Shown in pieces: positions 1 to 11,064 of a stretch of 64,000 bases of DNA (its first letter is position 1; each line of letters opens with the position of its first letter). The stretch is taken from contig OX365945.1 of assembly GCA_947247005.1 (NCBI GenBank), positions 36,820,551 through 36,884,550 on the forward strand. Reading direction: 5' to 3'. The notes beneath the pieces are model-generated. The model searched no databases and was not told the origin of the DNA. It worked only from the letters and a program-made list of their open reading frames with translations. Source of the stretch: Spisula solida. Lineage: Eukaryota; Mollusca; Bivalvia; Venerida; Mactridae. The position numbers and the translations under genes are program-made.

Positions 1-1257
1 ATATTGCACAATTTCCATTGATTTTAGTTCGTGTCCTACAAAAACCAATAAACCGTAGCCGAAATGCTGCAATATGATTGGCTAACGCCACCTGTCAATC
101 AAAATCAACAGGAAGGTCAATTACCAGTCCGTGTAGCCAATGCGGTCAGCGATATTTACAGTGTGAATGTCTGGCAGATTTCTTCGTCGCCGTTATTATG
201 ATTTCCCTTATTAATAATAGGTTTGAATTGATTCGGCAAAATATTTTCATTGCCATCATAATCTGTATCCGAAGAATTTATCGTTCAACATTATTCGCTC
301 AGGGACCGTATATATCTTCCCAGACTAGCTGAGTCGGAGAACTTCGCTGTCCGACATCTTGTTAATAGCACGATTGTGACGTCACACGCTTCGTTTCTAA
401 CATCGGACTTTTCCGGAGATATTTCCGTAAGTTTCCGTACAGGTATAACAATGGTCGTGAACTATCGGTTGTACACAGGTAAATGTAAGGGGAATTTCGG
501 GGAAAATGTTGCGAATGCAATCACGATGCCGAATAGAACTATTACACAAAAGTTTAAATCACCGGTAAATATTCCCTTTAAGTCAGACAGGGAAGGCAGC
601 ACTCAGCTTAACCAGCCGAACACAGAAAACATCACAAACACACAAAGCACAGAAAACACGGCATCCCGTCCCGAAAGTCTGCCGCCTAAGTCAGTCAAAC
701 TAAAACGGAACGAGAGCCCTGTGACGGGAAAACAACAACTGGACACCACACACCACAATCTACATCATATATATAGTGTACATGCAATTTTGAAAGATAC
801 GAAGCAGCCTTGTGCTGGACAACGAAATTGCAGAATTGCACATAGAAAATGAACAAAGTTCAACAAAAAGGCACAATGGCGAAATAGTTTTGTATTTTTG
901 TATTTTACTATAAAGTGGACAATACATACATAGAGGAAGGTAGACCAAAGGGCTTCTGCTTTGGTACGGACAGCGACAAATGTCACTAGGGGCTTAAACG
1001 TTTTACAGTGCACCAAACCTTACACTTACCCAATATACAACCTTATAGAACATTACAGTGTAAATAAAAGTTTCCCGCCATGTAATGCCCTCTTACAAAA
1101 AGGCCACAGTGACAGGTAATATAAGAATGTAAAACATGAAACATTATATGAATAGCATCCATCGAGTAGCAGAAAGTACTCAATAACCTATCAGAAGTCA
1201 GAGCAACAAAAGAGTAAAACATTTAAGGGTACGACAAGACAATGTAACAGACAGGCA
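1..1257. other. No gene recognised; possible 3' flank of the adjacent Penelope-like element
   Basis: I see no gene here that I can support. An open frame at 376-852 (+, 158 codons) has no recognisable domain, contains low-complexity Asn/Thr-rich sequence and shows no splice context. A perfect 12-bp CRE-type palindrome (TGTGACGTCACA) lies at 375-386. Read on the minus strand, the part from about 1257 down to 760 follows directly on the broken reverse transcriptase and could be its non-coding 3' region, but I cannot show that. The stretch should lie within intron 3 of the EGLN-like gene, because exons 4-5 of that gene are not found to the right. Confidence 0.3.
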
Positions 1258-1755
1258 TCAATGAAAGAGAAGAAACATCTTGTTACTTTTGAATTTTGTC
1301 ATGGAATTTTTTACAGACCAAAATAAATTAATACCCGAATTTTCATAAGTCTTTTCACAATATCGTTGGACATGAACTTTTATAGCAGTTAAACATGAAG
1401 TTAGTAACTTGGAAATATTTGTAGTTGTGCAAGCACTAGAATTAGAAATAAAACGAGCTTTGTAAGGGGTCTTATGTAGTTTAGGAATCCAATACATAGT
1501 TGGTAGTTTGTGTTGGTCTTCGCTAATACTAGTTGTAAGCGCTTCGCAGCTAGTTGCATGAATATACACAATGTCGCTCTCAGAAAACAGTGTTGGCGTA
1601 AAAGCATTGGTAGAGGAAAGCTCATTAGATAAAACGTTAACATAATGTATTCGTCACATGATAATGATATTATTAGAAGCTTTATCAGCAGGAACCAAAA
1701 CGAAATTATTATGAAAAGTTTGTATGTCTGATTTCAACTGGCGAAAAGACGATCA
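1258..1755 (-). pseudogene. N-terminal part of Penelope-like reverse transcriptase, with in-frame TGA
   Basis: The frame reads FVLVPADKASNNIIIM, then TGA, then RIHYVNVLSNEL, and continues to PTMYWIPKLHKTPYKARFIS, SSACTTTNISKLLTSCLTA and YCEKTYENSGINLFWSVKN. These are the conserved first blocks of Penelope-like reverse transcriptases. A second in-frame TGA lies just upstream, after PPKSR (near 1760). The later catalytic blocks are absent: the frame decays at about 1270 and nothing like them follows. The TGA in the IIIM-x-RIHY block sits where relatives carry a Cys or Trp. It may be a simple nonsense mutation or a relic selenocysteine codon, since clam Naiads with selenocysteine are known. Confidence 0.7.
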
Positions 1756-2959
1756 TCTAGACTTAGGGGGTAAAAGTGTAGGATAAGACTGGTACGTAGA
1801 ACTGAATGCGTTTTTCCATTATATTTAAAAATGCTCGATTCCAAGATGATAATGAGCTAGGGTCCGCTTTCTCTCCGCGGCTCCACTTTAAACAAAAATC
1901 TTCAATAGAATTGGCTATTTCTGTCCTACATCGGTTAAAATCAATTTTTTAGGGAAATCTATATTTCGGTCTTTTGGAAAACAACTTACGAAATTCAATG
2001 TTTTTATTCAAAATATTGAAGTCCCCAGTGATGATGTGACTGGCTGGAGCATAACATAATTTGGAAGATACACAATCACAACTAGTAGGCGTGTTGCTTA
2101 CTATATCAAGGTCTGATACAATTTTATTATAGTTGAAAATAACACTTCTGATAGGTTTTTTTTATTTGTAACAAATAATAGGGCATTCGGAGTTTTTGAA
2201 ATATTTGGGAATAGAATCAATTACATAGAGGATATGTGTTGATTTTGGTGTAAGATCAAATTTTATTTCATCGAGTGATCACATAATTTTCTGTTTATTA
2301 TATGCTTCAATTTCTCTTAAAAGGGTACCGTTATTGGCTTAATTGGAAAAATCACGTCGAGATTGGAACGTCACGACGTGACAATTATGACGTCATGATG
2401 CCGTAACGTACATTTTAAAGCCCGGCGCCGTTGACGTTACGTTTCTTTTTCTGAACGATACTGGAACCAGCTTCGAAAACAGTGAAAATAACAAAACGAT
2501 AATTTCACTGTTATTTTCACTGTTATTTTCACTGAAAAATCTCCATAATCCATTGAAAGCTATAATAATAAACTATGATCTCTAAATATGCTTTGAACAT
2601 CCACAAAATCTATTCCTTTATTAACATACAAGAGTTTCAAGAAATGTCGTGTAAGATCAGCTTCTTTTTCTATATGAGGTCTTAAAACATGTTGCGTATA
2701 ACTTTGGATCAATGAGGCAGTATTATATAAAGAATAAAAATGGAATCTGCCTCATTGTCAATGGTAACAAGGGATGATAAAGGCAACGTTGCAAGACAAG
2801 ACAGCATGGAATGTTTACCAGATTGCTTGTGAATAATATCTAAATAACAAATAATCAACACTAAGCGTGATTTACGTTTGATATTACCATTACGCCTCCT
2901 ACCATGAGATCTAGATTTTGTTTTTCATATAGAACAAATAGAAAAAATGTCAAGGAGCT

Positions 2960-3256
2960 TTAAATATTGCCTTCTTGATAAATATTGTCATTTAAGCCAA
3001 GGGGAAAAGGTGTCTGTAAATATTTCATCCATTTTAATTCAGCGAGTTGTCTGGCTTTAATTTTAAAACTTTTGGTGGCTTTATCGTCATAGTGTATACA
3101 TTCTACTGGTTGTACGGAGGCATTACTAAAACTATGGCCAGATTTACGAAAATGTTGGTAAATGAAATTACGTGCCCTTTTATTGTTACTAGAGTTGTAT
3201 TTGCGTTCTCGGAATCGGATTTTCAGTGATCTACCAGTTTGCCCGACATACTGCAT
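2960..3256 (-). pseudogene. GIY-YIG endonuclease domain of the Penelope-like element
   Basis: This 98-codon open stretch starts MQYVGQTGRSLKIRFRE, the 'YVGQT ... R' core typical of GIY-YIG nucleases in Penelope elements, followed by 'FIYQHFRKSGHSF', the usual His-containing region. The preceding 350 bp continue the protein in a shifted frame: a Cys-rich patch (C-x4-C-x-C-C-x3-C) is readable in the frame at 3606-3274. In an active element this nuclease nicks target DNA so reverse transcription can be primed. Here it is an isolated fragment bounded by a frameshift upstream and a stop just before 2960. Confidence 0.75.
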
Positions 3257-3828
3257 ATTACACCCATTTCATGTTAGGACATACACTTTATTATTAGAAC
3301 GTCAGTCAATATCACGTGGAAGACATACATTAAATGTGCGCCCATTAACATTAGATTTATAGTGGACCTACAAGAAATTTGTTTGCAACAGCTGCACCTA
3401 TTTACAAAGCACTTAGAAATACGAGAAAACACTTTGTGCCTTGTTTTAGGTAACACACCTCTATAAGAAGATGGAACATGATATTTCTTTAAAACAGGGG
3501 AACCAAGTGGCGCCAGGCATACTTTAGCCACGGGAATATTACTAAATGAAGACGCAAAGTGAGATCCCGGTAGGGTATTACTCATAGCCAATAGAATTGA
3601 CTTCAATGCTAATTAGCGATAATTGCTGACAACTTAATGTACTTGGGACAAAATGTCCCCCTATGTCAACGCTAGACTACACATAGAGTAAGCTATGTAC
3701 GAATGTGGTCTTAGATGCGAAATGGGTAATTATGATGAAACACATTTAGGATGATGTAATGGATCTAGAATCAAATTTGATCATAAGAATGATAAAGGCG
3801 ATGTCGTGGCAAGATTAGGTATTTTAAA

Positions 3829-4866
3829 ATAAACTACGGTGTCCCGTTAGGGCCATCGCTGCATAGAAGTAAGTCGAAACACGAAACAACGACAGTACGA
3901 TGATGAAAAGTCGAAACTACGATAGTGAAAAGTCGAAACAACGAAAGTACGATAGTGAAAAGTCGATATTATTTCGAGTTTTCACTATCGTAGTTTCGAC
4001 TTTTCACCATCGTACTATCGTTGTTTCGTACTTTCGACTTTTCATCATCGTAGTTTCGACTTTTCACTATCGTACTTTCGACTTTTCATCATCGTAGTTT
4101 CGACTTTTCATTATCGTAGTTTCGACTTTTCACTATCTTACTTTCGACTTTTCATCATCGTAGTTTCGACTTTTCACTATACCGTACTTAAATAAATGTT
4201 AAATTGCAAAGCAAAAACAAACTTAGCTAATGCTAACCTCATGCTTCACAGCCAGTAAGGATATAATTTCTTTGTAAGTGAATCCTTGGTAAAAATACTT
4301 CCTTATATCGTCATCCATGTTTTGGTCAACGTGCACATGCCTAACAGGAAGGCGATAACACGATAGTGAAAAGTCGAAACTACGATGAAGAAAAGTCGAA
4401 ACTACGATGATGAAAAGTCGAAAGTACGATAGTGAAAAGTCGAAACTACGATGATGAAAAAGTCGAAACTACGATGATGAAAAGTCGAAACTACGATGAT
4501 GAAAAAGTCGAAACTACGATGATGAAAAGTCGAAACTACGATGATGAAAAGTCGAAAGTACAAAACAACGATGGTGAAAAGTCAAAACTACGATAGTGAA
4601 AACTCGAAATAATATCAACTTTTCACTATCGTACTTACGGTGTTTCGACTTTTCACTATCGTACTTTCGACTTTTCATCATCGTAGTTTCGACTTTTCAC
4701 CATCATACTATCGTTGTTTCGTACTTTCGACTTTTCACTATCGTACTTTCGACTTTTCACTATCGTACTTTCGACTTTTCATCATCGTAGTTTCAACTTT
4801 TCACTATCGTATTATCGACCTCTTATAGCTATGCAGCGATGCCCCTAACGGGACACCGTAATAAAC
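3829..4866. mobile_element. Foldback DNA transposon (IS3EU-like) with 6-bp target duplication ATAAAC
   Basis: The element proper is 3835-4860. It begins TACGGTGTCCCGTTAGGG and ends with the inverted copy, about 32 bp with one mismatch, and both sides carry the same six bases, ATAAAC (3829-3834 and 4861-4866). Inside the terminal repeats, two arms of short tandem units (built on 'CGAAACTACGATGATGAAAAGT') run in opposite orientations, at about 3870-4185 and 4355-4815, so the whole element can fold back. The unique centre, about 4190-4350, carries a remnant transposase start on the minus strand. From memory, TAYGG termini with 6-bp duplications are the signature of the IS3EU superfamily. Open frames read through the arms are artefacts of the repeats. 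It lies in intron 3 of the EGLN-like gene. Confidence 0.8.
4223..4318 (-). pseudogene. N-terminal remnant of an integrase-like transposase
   Basis: A 31-codon frame starts ATG at 4318 and reads MDDDIRKYFYQGFTYKEI followed by ISLLAVKHEVSIS, ending in TAA at 4223-4225. This resembles the N-terminal helix-turn-helix of a large family of animal proteins with an rve-type integrase core ('YF-x-G-x-x-x-x-EI-x-x-L-x-x-x-H-x-x-x-ISLRTL'). The rest of the transposase is missing, so the element is non-autonomous. The remnant's position between the inverted arms supports descent from a full-length element. Confidence 0.6.
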
Positions 4867-5020
4867 AAATATCGCTTGGTAAGAGGTTCCAAGACTCGAA
4901 ACGAGCAGTTTGTAACATGAACGTACACTAATAACATAATATATCAATTATGAAATATTCCTTTTGATCGGGACATAGTTTGATGGGGCGATTACATTAT
5001 GCCATAAAGATATAACTCAC

Positions 5021-5157
5021 CGCGTCTTAAAAGCTGGTTGAACTTCATGTGGATTCCTCTTGTCTGACCAGAAGAAAAGCAGACGATTTGCTATTGGTGC
5101 TATGTCGATGTGCTGATCTGAACCAGATGGTAATATCCTTAGCAGACCACCATCCTC
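5021..5157 (-). CDS. EGLN1-like: EGLN/PHD-like prolyl hydroxylase, exon 3
   Basis: The exon is bounded by an acceptor (GTGACAG, ending 5158) and a GTGAGT donor at 5020-5015. Its 137 nt enter in phase 0 and leave in phase 2. It encodes residues 305-349 plus two bases of Arg350: GGLLRILPSG, then NRLLFFWSDKRNPHEVQPAF. The block FFWSD(K/R)RNPHEVQPA is the signature of HIF prolyl hydroxylases. His341 matches the distal iron ligand (human PHD2 His374) and Arg350 matches the 2-oxoglutarate-binding Arg383. The neighbouring exon 2 is 5.3 kb away, which hid this exon. Exons 4-5 (YAITVWYFDA region) were looked for down to position 1 and not found. Confidence 0.93.
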
Positions 5158-6011
5158 CTGTCACACAAATCACAGAACCTAACTTAATTACATATAAAAT
5201 CGCATTGAAACTTAGACAATATACATGTACGCAGACCCTAAACTAGTTTTTTCTTTGGATGATCTATGTTCGGACAGTATTTTGTGCAATCCCTTTCGAT
5301 CATATCTCACGATGTTCACCGTCATTGGATTTAATCGGAAGTTCATCTCGTTTACAATATAATGTTATTGCATCAGGGATAATAAACTAAGTCTGAGATT
5401 ACATGTGTAATAAGTAAATATGCAACATTGCCATACACAGCCAGATTCAAATAATCGACCCAATTTTGAAAATGAAAAGTTGAAAAAATGACATCAAGAC
5501 TTGTCCACAACAATATAAGATCTGGAAGCTTTAGCATGTCGACAGTAATATTCCATAGTATGACTCACAACATTTTTATGGTTAACCAGGGACAACTACC
5601 TGGGTTAACCGACAATCTTCCCTTGATTTTAAGCAGTCAAATCGTGGTTACGAAAGAAAACTACGTGGGTCTGGGCATGTTGTTATATCTTAGAAGTAAA
5701 ATACAAACATCATTTTCTCTAATTTACTTTGTAGTTACTTCTGCATAGGCATAACGTTAAGGCTGTGCAAAAATTATGTCTTTAGGCACAAAATCGATTT
5801 GAAAAAATGACATGACCTTTTTGAAAATTGTGATTTGATAAGTTTTAAACCAATAGACTACGTTTTTAATTTCAAACACAATACCCATTTTAAAGAAGTA
5901 AAGCAATAAAAAATATGAAGAGAAGTATTTTGTTCCACTTATAGTACCATAATTATTTGTTGAATGCCATATCTGATTACACTATTAAAGATATGCGTTT
6001 CCCTCCATTTG

Positions 6012-9000
6012 GTTACGGAGGAAACCTAAGTTCTCTATGTTTTAATTCTTTTTATTTTGTCTCTTTAAGGCTGTGTATTTTTACATTTTCATCATTGTTT
6101 GTGCTTCTTGTGACGATGCCCCATTATACACATAAGAAAAAATATGCGAAATATCACTTTTCGTTTTATGTAGCTCATATACATTATTTATAAGGAAATA
6201 CTGTTTAACTTCGTACTTCCTAAAGTAACGACTGTCAAGAACGTTGAAAGGATGGTGTTTAATTCAGAGAACGTGTTGATATAATGAGTTATTATTGAAC
6301 ACAATCAGTTAACAACTTTTCAAGCGAAATGGACAGTTGACTTACACTAACAATGCTTGATTGTCAAGTGGTTACGTCGGAACATGAGTAATGACAGAAA
6401 CACACTGGGTTATGTTCAATGTTAATGATCTTACAAGACTTAATGAACATCTACTTAATGTCATCTATAGCAATCGAACATGTACACGTATATAATAGCT
6501 GTTTGGTCTAATATCAAGCATGTGACATTCGGAAATTCAACCGAAACTTTTTGTAAAGTTCTAATTTGTGTAGTCGTATTCTTGCCAACAATTTATTTAT
6601 GTGAGTTTAACAAAATACATTAATGAAAAAATGATACCTGTAGTTTGCATTAGCAAATTTATCTCGTGTGACTTTCACAATAAACAAGACTAAGTACCAA
6701 CTCCAAATATAGTTATTGTAGTGACAAGCTTTATTTTATTCGTATTAGACATAAATAAATGTTGAAGTCAATGTGTTATCTTGAACTTTTTAAAGATCTC
6801 GCGAATGATACAGAGCGTCATGTATAATCTGTGTACAACATCATACATGTTTTTCTATACATCCAGCTTAAAACACCAGACCGGGGCATTTTTCATTACA
6901 TCTAATTGTGTCATTTCTTCTAATTTGCGTTGAATCTAATGCTACGAATCCTGGTCTTGTTATCAAATATCCGTCTCACGATAGTTGGAATTATTTAAAT
7001 CATATCACTGACTTAGTGCCTCTCAGACAAGTAATATAAACAAGTGAAAGGACGCACATTCGCACATGGTGACCCCAGTATCTCCCTAAAGTAAACTTCG
7101 ATTAGGGCACGATAAATATTGTGCAACAAGTTAACTGTTTGCATCCAGCACTCATAGGTTTCCTACGTAACTATTTATTTCCTCCGTAATCATTTGTATC
7201 TGGCTCAATTCTGACAACATATCAAATAATGAATATATTATATAGGTACTTATTCTTCAGGAATGTTTAAATATAACATTCCTGCATTTTAACAGTGAAC
7301 CCTTACTACAACTACAACACAGATGACCATGGAATGATTAAGTTGATGAAATCAAAGTACCAAAAAGCAATTATTCTTACATAGGATCAAGATACGTAGC
7401 TTTTACAATCAAGTTTGCATATAGGTGGACGAAGTATTTTCAACTTAATTTAAAAATTCTGTTTAAAGGCATCGTGATAATTATGCAATCTAGAAAAATA
7501 ATCTGCAACTATTTCATCAATTGATTTTCCTCCGTAACTTTCCTCCGTAACCGATTTTTATACACATGTACAATGCATGTACAACTGTTCCATAAGTGAA
7601 AATTCATTGGCTATAACTTTGATTCATCATGCACTAACAGTAAACAGAAATTGCAATAAAACATTTCCTTTTTGAACACATAATTAAAGTTTTAAAATAA
7701 TGATGAATTTAAATAGAAGTTGGAGTATCGATTAAAACTGGATTTTTTAAACTGTGAGGCATCAACCGACCTTCATCAGGGGCTTGTGCTATGCAGAAAA
7801 GTATATTGTAGGGATATCAATACATTAAACAATGTTTTATGAGGGCTTATATGCGATATAACGTTACATATTACGAACACTAAATTTGGTTACGGAGGAA
7901 ATAGTTACGGAGGGTAAAATGTGCATGTTTAATTCGATATATTCAATGAGTATTTCATTAAAAGTGTGGTTTAAAATACTTTCTGGACGTAACTATGTCT
8001 TGTTTATGTAGAACCAAAGCCAAGTTTTATCTACAACGGTTGATTATGTATGAAAAGATGGTTACGGAGGAAAGTGAAAATAATTGGACAAACGAAACCA
8101 TGATTTACAAATCTGATATATGTAATATAAGTGTATGTGAGTGAAATATGTATCCAATATTTGCTGATTGGGTGTCATTGCTACAATTTCATACATGTTA
8201 GGCTCCTCCGGTCACGGTAGAAATAAGTTAAGGTTGTATCGAAATTTTAAGGATGAATATGAGGTAGACAAATATTGTAAATTACTATTACCTCCAAAGC
8301 ATCGATCTGCCTTTTGTAAATTTCGACGTGGAGTTGCTCCTATAAGAGTTGAAACTGGTCGATATGAAGGGTTACCAGAGGAGTCTAGGACGTGTCCGTT
8401 TTGTGCTGATGGTGTTATAGAAAACGAATTACATGTACTCTTGCAGTGCTCTGTCTATGATAGTATAAGGCAATAGTTATTATTAAAAGCAAATGAATGT
8501 TATGTTAATTTTTACCACTTGTCTGATCTGGAAAAATACTGTGTTCTGTTTTCAAATCCAGACTTGATACGTAGTTGTGCCAAAACCTGTTCTTTTATAT
8601 TACAAAAACGTCAATTTTTATTGACTAAATAGTAATTATGATAGTTGTAAATATTTTATTTAAATTTGTACATGTGCTAAGCACAAGTCCTGAATTCATT
8701 TTAGATCGCAAATTACTTTTTAATATATAGATAATGTAAATTTGTCTTAATTAGTTGTATATTCTCTTCTTATTTCTCACCAAAAAACACCTCCGTTAAT
8801 CAAACTACATATGATCTGATCAAATGTAGATACGATTTCTTACACTCATTTTCTAATTAGTGCAATAGTACCATATTTACAAAATTCAGTTTTTTACTAG
8901 TGTTTTACTGCAGCTTTTAAGGATAGATTAACGGTGGTGTTTTGGATTTAAACTATGTGATTAAGTTAAACTGTGATAATATGTAAGATAATTATGTACC

Positions 9001-9186
9001 ACTGTCTCTTATAATTCTGTATAGAATGGCAATGTATATATAACTATATGGATTTTTATGATGTTTTATAATAATTGTATATGTACATTGGTGAGACATA
9101 AATAAAAAATAATATATATATAAATCACATTTTAAGCTACTCATTTGTAAAATGAAGACCTTATCAAAATAGTTACGGTAGGAAAC
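6012..9186. repeat. Cluster of nine GTTACGGAGGAAA motifs in both orientations
   Basis: Exact copies of the 13-mer lie at 6012-6024 (+), 7526-7538 (-), 7539-7551 (-), 7889-7901 (+) and 8061-8073 (+). Near copies lie at 7159-7171 (-, one change), 7178-7190 (-, one change), 7904-7916 (+, altered end) and 9172-9185 (+, one inserted base). The two minus copies at 7526-7551 abut exactly. I see no other copies in the 64 kb. They do not sit at regular spacing and are not embedded in longer shared sequence, so this is not an ordinary tandem array. Confidence 0.7.
8148..9120 (+). mobile_element. 5'-truncated non-LTR retrotransposon, C-terminal coding end and 3' UTR
   Basis: The frame at 8168-8476, continuing past one TAG (8474-8476) to a stop at 8630-8632, reads KLRLYRNFKDEYEVDKYCK, KHRSAFCKFRRGVAPIRVE, ETGRYEGLPEESRTCPFCAD and ENELHVLLQC. 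The GRYE...CPFC...E-x-H-x-LL-x-C block is the zinc-finger-like C terminus of LINE ORF2 proteins in molluscs, downstream of the reverse transcriptase. Nothing upstream of about 8150 continues the frame, so the copy is 5'-truncated. The 3' UTR runs to an A-rich end near 9105-9120 (ATAAATAAAAAATAAT). The internal stop marks it as dead. Confidence 0.7.
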
Positions 9187-9644
9187 ACGAAATCAAGCGA
9201 CAGGGCATAATGTGAACGGAAAGTTAGAAAATGCAAGTTATTCATCAAAGCCTTTCAGTTTTTGATACCATGCCATACCGAGTATGTGAGAACATGGCAT
9301 TTTTACGTATTGAATATACATAATGTACACTTTTCGTCAATGAAAGTCAACAAGTCAGCCAAGCGACATGCGAAAACGCTATACCCTCTCCATTTACTAG
9401 CCATCAAAAATTAGTTTCCTTGAGTCGTACATTGCTACAAATCTGGGAAAGTCGTCCTAAGTCATTAGACATGCTAAAATAATTGAAAATATTTATGCAT
9501 AACCCTTACATCAGAAGTTATAAACAGGCAAAGTCGAGCGACAGCTATTTTTCAAAATTGGGTCGATTATTTGAATTTGGCTGACAATGTAATACATTGT
9601 ATTCTTCATCACATGTAAAAATCAAACACAGAAACTTAACTTAA

Positions 9645-9648
<4 letters not shown>

Positions 9649-9713
<65 letters not shown>
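9649..9713. repeat. (TA)n microsatellite
   Basis: An uninterrupted TA dinucleotide run of about 65 bp lies in EGLN intron 2. It is likely length-polymorphic between individuals. Confidence 0.97.
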
Positions 9714-9717
<4 letters not shown>

Positions 9718-10438
9718 TACCGCCCGAAATTGAAACTTAATTTCGCTACAATAAATTGCTAATTCATATGGGTTTTCTGGCTATAAGAGTTGAGGAGCCT
9801 ACCAGTATATGTTCACACTCGTGTGCATAAACTATTTGTAAGAATGTATAAACAAAGGTTGAATACTTGTAGAAAGTAACAACGCTCGTGATAAGACTCC
9901 AGTAAAGTAACCTTTAATATCGGTTGTTCTATAACACACGTTTGTAAAAACCTAATACCAATACAAGTCTATGTATTTTTTGAGATAACAGACATGTCTA
10001 ACACACAGGCCATACATGAATATATTTTAAAGCCCAGCATCTCCATAGGAAGTATCTGACTATATCGCTGTTAGTTGTTTAATGGTTAGTGAAAAAAGTG
10101 AATAACAAAGGTATTAAATAATGTTTTATGTTTAAAACACAAGACAAAAACGTGTAATGATTGCATAAGAATTAGTTCTTATAAACATGCATGAAACAAT
10201 TACACTTACCGTTCAGATTTACTTCGTCAATAAACCTCTATCCAAATGACTTTTGAAATGGTTAGTTAAATTAAATAATAAAAGTATATGGAGAACTGTA
10301 GTATAACTACTCAGGTGTTAAGATGTTAAACAGTCCATTATTCTATAATTTCATAGAAATTCCATGCGCACATTGTAAATCAATTCTAGCAACATATAAA
10401 CACTTAAAACAAAATACTATGTGATTATCAACAATTTA

Positions 10439-10606
<168 letters not shown>

Positions 10607-11064
10607 TTATTGAATGATTTCCAAACAAAAAAGAAATGTATGTCAATTGAATTTTACGAAATCAACCTACCCTAAAGCAATTCGCAAAAGTTCATGGAAT
10701 GCTTACATCTTGAAAATATAATGAGGTAAAGACCTATTTATGTTTTTTTGGACAGACCGCTACGGAAACATTTTGGTCATCCATCTCAATTATTTTTAAC
10801 GATCCTTGAAGCATTGTATCTAAACAAGATGGCTGGCAACGTTTCAAAACAGGACTATCGATTATAACACTTAAACAGTGATACGATAGACTTGATTAAT
10901 ATTTGCCTACCCGGTCTACATTTAAGATTTTTTAAATTATTAACACATTATTAATGTTAAGTTCATGGACAGTATACATTGTCCCAGGTAAAGTTGAAAG
11001 ATTGATCATATTTTCTAACAATCTGTATCGCATAGTTATAAACAAAGTACACACAAGTACTTAC

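Larger units (their letters stand above)
1258..3606 (-). mobile_element. Degenerate Naiad-type Penelope-like retroelement (EN-CxC-RT order)
   Basis: Read on the minus strand, pieces of one Penelope-like protein appear in this order: a GIY-YIG endonuclease (about 3256-2960), a basic region (around 2915-2880), a segment with a CxC motif (SCDCVSSKLC, codons at about 2085-2053), a 'KYRFP-x-x-IDF-x-x-CR' block (about 1985-1930), and a reverse transcriptase start with PADKASNN and PTMYWIPKLHK (about 1755-1258). Endonuclease ahead of reverse transcriptase, joined by a CxC domain, is the permuted order described for the Naiad clade, which is abundant in invertebrates including clams. Canonical Penelope elements have the endonuclease at the C terminus. 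The copy is dead: it has frameshifts, TAA and TGA codons, an apparent insertion around 2310-2540, and loss of the catalytic part of the reverse transcriptase after 1258. Confidence 0.75.

Noticed and set aside
376..852. 158-codon frame as a gene
   Set aside because: No family resemblance, Asn/Thr-rich low complexity, no splice or promoter support, and next to retroelement debris.
3840..4815. Possible CRISPR-like array of short repeats
   Set aside because: Units are contiguous without unique spacers, lie in inverted arms of a transposon with a target duplication, and the genome is eukaryotic.
3900..4828. Open frames of Phe/Ser/Tyr-rich protein across the repeat arms
   Set aside because: They are the repeat unit read through in frame; the period and the inverted arms explain them completely.
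1..5000. EGLN exons 4-5 on the minus strand
   Set aside because: No sequence matching the YAITVWYFDA region was found; these exons are probably left of the window.
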